The notes beneath the pieces were generated by a model. That model saw only the letters and a list, made by a program, of their open reading frames with translations. It did no database searches and was not told the DNA's origin. Shown here in pieces: positions 60,567-64,000 of a DNA stretch of 64,000 nt (its first letter is position 1; each line of letters begins with the position of its first letter). The stretch comes from Microbacterium aoyamense (GTDB taxonomy: Bacteria > Actinomycetota > Actinomycetes > Actinomycetales > Microbacteriaceae), in contig NZ_JAKNUT010000002.1 in NCBI RefSeq assembly GCF_023155855.1, positions 248,001 to 312,000 on the forward strand, written 5' to 3'. Made by a program: the position numbers and the translations under genes.

Positions 60567-61672
60567 GATCACTCCTGACGGCAGCCGCGATCTCGCTGGC
60601 CTTCACGCTCTTCCTCACCCCCGTGTTCCTGCGGCTCTTCCGCAAGTGGGGCTGGGGTCAGGTCATCCGCACGCCCGAGAACGTGCACAACCCGAGCCAT
60701 GGTGAGAAGCGCGGCACTCCGACGATGGGCGGCACGATCTTCATCGTCGGCACGCTCGTCGGCTACCTCGTCGGCACCTACACGGGCAACAACCCGCCGA
60801 CGATCTCGGGGTGGCTGGTCATCTGGATGATGGTGGGGCTCGGAGTCGTGGGCTTCATCGACGACTTCATGAAGGTGCGCAGCCAGCGCAGCCTAGGGCT
60901 CACCGGCTGGCGCAAGGTGCTCGGACAGGTGCTCGTGACGGTGCCCTTCGGCATCGCCGCCCTCATGTTCCCCGACGCGGCCGGGCAGACGCCCGCATCG
61001 CCCTACATCTCGATCTTCCGCGACGTTCCGTGGCTCGGCTTCATGACGCTCGGCCTCGTGATCGGGTGGATCCTCTACCTCCTCTGGGTGACGTTCATCG
61101 GGGTGGCGTTCTCGAACAGCGTCAATGTCACCGACGGCCTCGACGGTCTCGCCGCCGGCTGCGCCATCTTCGTCGTCGGCGCCTACAGCCTGATCGCGTT
61201 CTGGCAGTTCAACCAGGCATGCAGCGGCGGCGCGCTCTCACCCGATCTCGACTCCGCGTGCTACCAGGTGCGCGACCCGTTCGACCTCGCGATCATCGCC
61301 GCGGCGTTCGTCGGCGCGCTGGTCGGGTTCCTGTGGTGGAACGCTCCCAAGGCCGAGGTCTTCATGGGGGATGTCGGTTCCCTCTCGATCGGCGGCGTCA
61401 TCGCGGCGCTCGCGATCCTCACCCGCACCGAGCTGCTCGCGGTGCTCGTGGCCGGTGCCTTCATCATCGGGCCGGGGTCGGTCATCCTCCAGCGCATGTA
61501 CTTCAAGGCCACGCGCGGAAGGCGGCTGTTCCTGATGAGCCCGTTCCACCACCATCTCGAGATGCGCGGGTGGTCCGAGATCTCGATCGTGATCCGGATG
61601 TGGATCATCGCCGGCCTCCTGGCCGTCTCGGGCATCGGATTCTTCTACGTCGAGTGGCTGTCGCGCACGTGA
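60563..61672 (+). CDS. mraY: Phospho-MurNAc-pentapeptide transferase (MraY)
   Basis: A 369-residue integral membrane enzyme with about ten helices that makes lipid I on undecaprenyl phosphate. Catalytic motifs: G-F-I-D-D-F-M-K near residue 98, N-V-T-D-G-L-D-G-L near 191 and F-M-G-D-V-G-S-L near 270, plus the late P-F-H-H-H-L-E. All aspartates are intact. GTG overlaps the murF stop; its TGA overlaps the murD GTG. Confidence 0.97.
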   Translation: MRSLLTAAAISLAFTLFLTPVFLRLFRKWGWGQVIRTPENVHNPSHGEKRGTPTMGGTIFIVGTLVGYLVGTYTGNNPPTISGWLVIWMMVGLGVVGFIDDFMKVRSQRSLGLTGWRKVLGQVLVTVPFGIAALMFPDAAGQTPASPYISIFRDVPWLGFMTLGLVIGWILYLLWVTFIGVAFSNSVNVTDGLDGLAAGCAIFVVGAYSLIAFWQFNQACSGGALSPDLDSACYQVRDPFDLAIIAAAFVGALVGFLWWNAPKAEVFMGDVGSLSIGGVIAALAILTRTELLAVLVAGAFIIGPGSVILQRMYFKATRGRRLFLMSPFHHHLEMRGWSEISIVIRMWIIAGLLAVSGIGFFYVEWLSRT

Positions 61673-63213
61673 GTGCCGCGCGCCTCGACGGCCTCACGAG
61701 CTGGCACGCGGACTGGAAGGGTCTGCGCGTCGCCGTGCTGGGCCTCTCGGTCACGGGCTTCTCCGCCGCCGACACGCTCGCCGAGCTCGGCGCCGACGTC
61801 GCCGTCTTCACGGAAGAGGCGAGCGAGGAGTACGCGGGACTCGTTCCCGTCATCGGTGCGACGCTGTGGACGGGATCGCTCGCGCAGCCGCCCGCCGCGC
61901 TCGTCGAGTTCGCGCCCGACGTCGTCGTCGCCTCGCCGGGGTTCGCGCCGCATCATCCCGTCATCTCGTGGGCGCTCGATGCGGGCATCGCGCTGTGGGG
62001 TGACGTCGAGCTGGCGTGGCGTGTCCGAGACAAGGTCGTGCGGGACGACGGCACGCCCGCCGACTGGATCCTCGTGACCGGGACGAACGGCAAGACCACG
62101 ACGACGCGGCTGACGGCGACGATGCTCGTGGCCGGCGGCCTGCGAGCCGCGCCGGTCGGGAACATCGGCACGCCGGTGCTCGACGCCGTCCGGGACCCGG
62201 CGGGCTTCGACGCCCTCGTCGTCGAACTGTCGAGCCATCAGCTCTGGTACCTCGGGCTGCAGACCGGGCCCGAGCCGCTGTCGCCCCATGCGGCCGTGTG
62301 CCTCAACCTCGCCGACGACCATCTCGAATGGCACGGATCGCCCGACGCCTATCGCGCCGCGAAGGCCCACGTCTACGACAACACCCGCGTCGCCTGCGTC
62401 TACAACAAGGCGGATGCCGCGACGCGCGAAATGGTCGAGGACGCCGAGGTCGTCGAGGGCGCGCGGGCCATCGGCTTCGATCTCGGGGTGCCCGGGCCGA
62501 GCGATCTCGGCCTCGTCGACGGCATCCTCGTCGACCGCGCCTTCCTCGAGGACCGCCGCACCAGCGCCCTCGAGCTCACGACACTCGCAGACCTCGCCGC
62601 GCGCGGGCTCGCAGCCCCGCACATCGTCGCGAACATCCTGGCGGCGGCGGCGCTCGCGCGCTCGCTCGACGTTCCCCCCGAGGCGATCCGCGAGGCGCTG
62701 GACGGATTCCGTCTCGACCCGCATCGCATCGAAGTCGTCGCCGTCGCTTCGGGTGTGACGTGGGTGGATGACTCGAAGGCGACGAATCCGCATGCCGCCG
62801 CGTCCTCACTCGCCGCGTACCCGGGTGCCGTGTGGGTCGTCGGCGGGCTGCTCAAGGGCGTCGACATCGCGGACCTCGTGGCCTCGCGCGGATCGAGCGC
62901 GAAGGCGGCGATCGTCATCGGCTCCGACCGGTCGGCCGTCGTCGCGGCGTTCTCGCGACACGCGCCCGAGGTGCCGCTGTTCGAGGTCGACGGCGCTCAG
63001 ACTGAAGACGTCATGGCGCAGGTCGTCGAGACGGCGATGAGTGTCGTGCAGGACGGAGACGTGGTGCTCCTGGCGCCTGCCGCGGCATCCTTCGATCAGT
63101 TCTCGTCGTACTCGGACCGTGGCCGGCGCTTCGCCGCAGCAGTGAACGATCGTCTCGGGAGGGGGAGCGATGGCGGGAACGACCGCGACACGCACCCCCC
63201 GGCCGACGCCTGA
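61669..63213 (+). CDS. murD: UDP-MurNAc-L-alanine–D-glutamate ligase (MurD)
   Basis: A 514-residue Mur ligase adding D-glutamate. N-terminal Rossmann G-L-S-V-T-G-F near residue 26, ATP loop G-T-N-G-K-T-T-T near 140, E-L-S-S-H-Q-L near 186 and D-D-S-K-A-T-N-P-H-A near 365 are typical of MurD. GTG overlaps the mraY stop. The ftsW start lies 44 bp inside its 3' end. Confidence 0.95.
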   Translation: MSAARLDGLTSWHADWKGLRVAVLGLSVTGFSAADTLAELGADVAVFTEEASEEYAGLVPVIGATLWTGSLAQPPAALVEFAPDVVVASPGFAPHHPVISWALDAGIALWGDVELAWRVRDKVVRDDGTPADWILVTGTNGKTTTTRLTATMLVAGGLRAAPVGNIGTPVLDAVRDPAGFDALVVELSSHQLWYLGLQTGPEPLSPHAAVCLNLADDHLEWHGSPDAYRAAKAHVYDNTRVACVYNKADAATREMVEDAEVVEGARAIGFDLGVPGPSDLGLVDGILVDRAFLEDRRTSALELTTLADLAARGLAAPHIVANILAAAALARSLDVPPEAIREALDGFRLDPHRIEVVAVASGVTWVDDSKATNPHAAASSLAAYPGAVWVVGGLLKGVDIADLVASRGSSAKAAIVIGSDRSAVVAAFSRHAPEVPLFEVDGAQTEDVMAQVVETAMSVVQDGDVVLLAPAAASFDQFSSYSDRGRRFAAAVNDRLGRGSDGGNDRDTHPPADA

Positions 63214-64000
63214 CCCCGCTCCGGAGACCAAACGCGGCCTCGCCGCGCGCGTCTCGCTGGGGCGGGTCTTCGCCCCCGTGCCGAGCGAATTTTTGCTGAT
63301 CGCCTCGACGGCACTGCTGCTGACGGTGTTCGGACTCGTCATGGTGCTGTCCGCGACGTCGGCGACGGCGACGGCCGCGGGCGAGCCTCCGTACGAGGCC
63401 ATGATCAAGCAGGGCGTCTTCGCAGTCATCGGCGTGCCGCTCATGTTCGTCGCGAGCCGCCTGCCGATCACGTTCTGGAAGCGGGTCGCCTGGCCGTCGC
63501 TCATCCTCGCGACGCTGTTCCAGCTGCTCGTCTTCGTACCCGGCCTCGGCGTCGAAGCCCACGGAAATCGCAACTGGGTGCAGATCGCGGGCTTCCAGTT
63601 CCAGCCCGCCGAGTTCCTGAAGCTGACCCTCGCACTGTGGCTCGGCTACGTGCTCTTCCGCAAACAGACGCTGCTCGCCTCGTGGAAGCACGTCGCGATC
63701 CCGATCGTGCCCGTCGCCTTCCTCGTCATCCTGACCGTGCTGATGGGCGGTGACCTCGGCACGGCGATGGTGCTCGTGCTCATCGCGCTGGGCGCGCTGT
63801 TCTTCTCGGGCGTCAAGCTGCGGATCTTCCTGGTGCCGCTGATCCTCGGCGGCATCCTCGTCGCGGTCTACGCCATCACGAGCCCCAACCGCATGGCGCG
63901 CATCATGAGCCTGTTCAACGAGAACTGCCTCGACGACTACCTGACGAGCTGCTACCAGCCGCTGCACGGCATGTGGGCGCTCGCGAGCGGGGGCATCTTC
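63170..64000 (+). CDS. ftsW: Septal peptidoglycan polymerase FtsW (N-terminal part)
   Basis: The frame runs off the window end after 277 codons. The cytoplasmic N terminus (Thr/Pro rich, about 45 residues) precedes helices with M-V-L-S-A-T-S-A, then the SEDS motif H-G-N-R-N-W-V-Q-I-A-G-F-Q-F-Q-P-A-E-F near residues 124–142 and M-G-G-D-L-G-T-A-M near 187–195. ATG at 63170 has GGGAGGGGG upstream and overlaps murD by 44 bp in another frame. SEDS polymerase working with FtsI. Confidence 0.95.
   Translation, partial: MAGTTATRTPRPTPDPAPETKRGLAARVSLGRVFAPVPSEFLLIASTALLLTVFGLVMVLSATSATATAAGEPPYEAMIKQGVFAVIGVPLMFVASRLPITFWKRVAWPSLILATLFQLLVFVPGLGVEAHGNRNWVQIAGFQFQPAEFLKLTLALWLGYVLFRKQTLLASWKHVAIPIVPVAFLVILTVLMGGDLGTAMVLVLIALGALFFSGVKLRIFLVPLILGGILVAVYAITSPNRMARIMSLFNENCLDDYLTSCYQPLHGMWALASGGIF

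Overview
The window is high-GC actinobacterial chromosome, most like Microbacteriaceae and probably Microbacterium. The evidence is strong GC bias with many GTG starts, a GarA/OdhI–FtsR–MerR block, an actinobacterial mraZ-to-ftsW division cluster, and a gene neighbourhood (fadD, plsC, class II DAHP synthase, PASTA kinase, Rv2175c-like protein, idsA, DUF3040, mraZ) that follows the Mycobacterium tuberculosis order from memory. All names come from reading translated sequence and recognising family motifs; no database search was possible.

Layout. 1–4.4 kb: S4-domain protein (cut by the window edge), YhhN-like and LtrA-like membrane proteins, a GNAT acetyltransferase and a DUF222/HNH endonuclease. 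4.6–9.6 kb: a tRNA-Pro(GGG) gene whose 3' 31 bp recur exactly at 9584–9614. The two copies bracket a 4.9-kb integrase-less island carrying a GAP/SfLAP-type membrane protein, two divergent DUF1254/DUF1214 proteins and an MFS transporter. 9.7–14.9 kb: TfoX-like protein, Mug glycosylase, DUF2809 protein, aldo/keto reductase, a secreted beta-helix protein and a GT2 glycosyltransferase. 15.2–26.8 kb: a complete type IV pilus locus (pilin, two minor prepilins, a 965-residue PilX-like protein, PilD, PilM, PilN, PilO, PilT, PilC, with pilB convergent). 27–33 kb: YihY-like protein, glycogen phosphorylase, a class I amidotransferase, CYTH and PaaI-type proteins. 33–36 kb: lipoamide dehydrogenase and a copper module (CopC-like, Cys-rich four-helix protein, CxC-containing protein). 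36–44.4 kb: GarA, FtsR, MerR, two orphan ParA/MinD-like ATPases around pyruvate carboxylase, and peptide deformylase. 44.7–54.7 kb: FadD, ROK glucokinase, PlsC, AroG, PASTA kinase, LysM protein, Rv2175c-like protein and polyprenyl synthase. 54.7–64 kb: DUF3040, mraZ, rsmH, ftsL, ftsI, murF, mraY, murD and ftsW (cut by the window end). murE is absent from its usual place between ftsI and murF.

How the parts work together. The pil genes are packed with start/stop overlaps and look like one transcription unit that makes, processes and powers a pilus; PilM/N/O form the inner alignment complex, PilT retracts, and PilB, from its own promoter, extends. The division cluster is also tightly overlapped and is headed by MraZ behind three GTGGAG boxes on a 10-bp period, the expected MraZ operator. 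GarA/FtsR and the PASTA kinase couple growth signalling to central metabolism and cell wall synthesis.

A recurring regulatory pattern was found: at least sixteen first-in-unit genes have a TANNNT-like hexamer 6 or 7 bases before the start codon and no Shine–Dalgarno sequence, indicating leaderless transcripts. Intergenic gaps hold three different tandem repeats (18, 29 and 84 bp) and several strong hairpin terminators.
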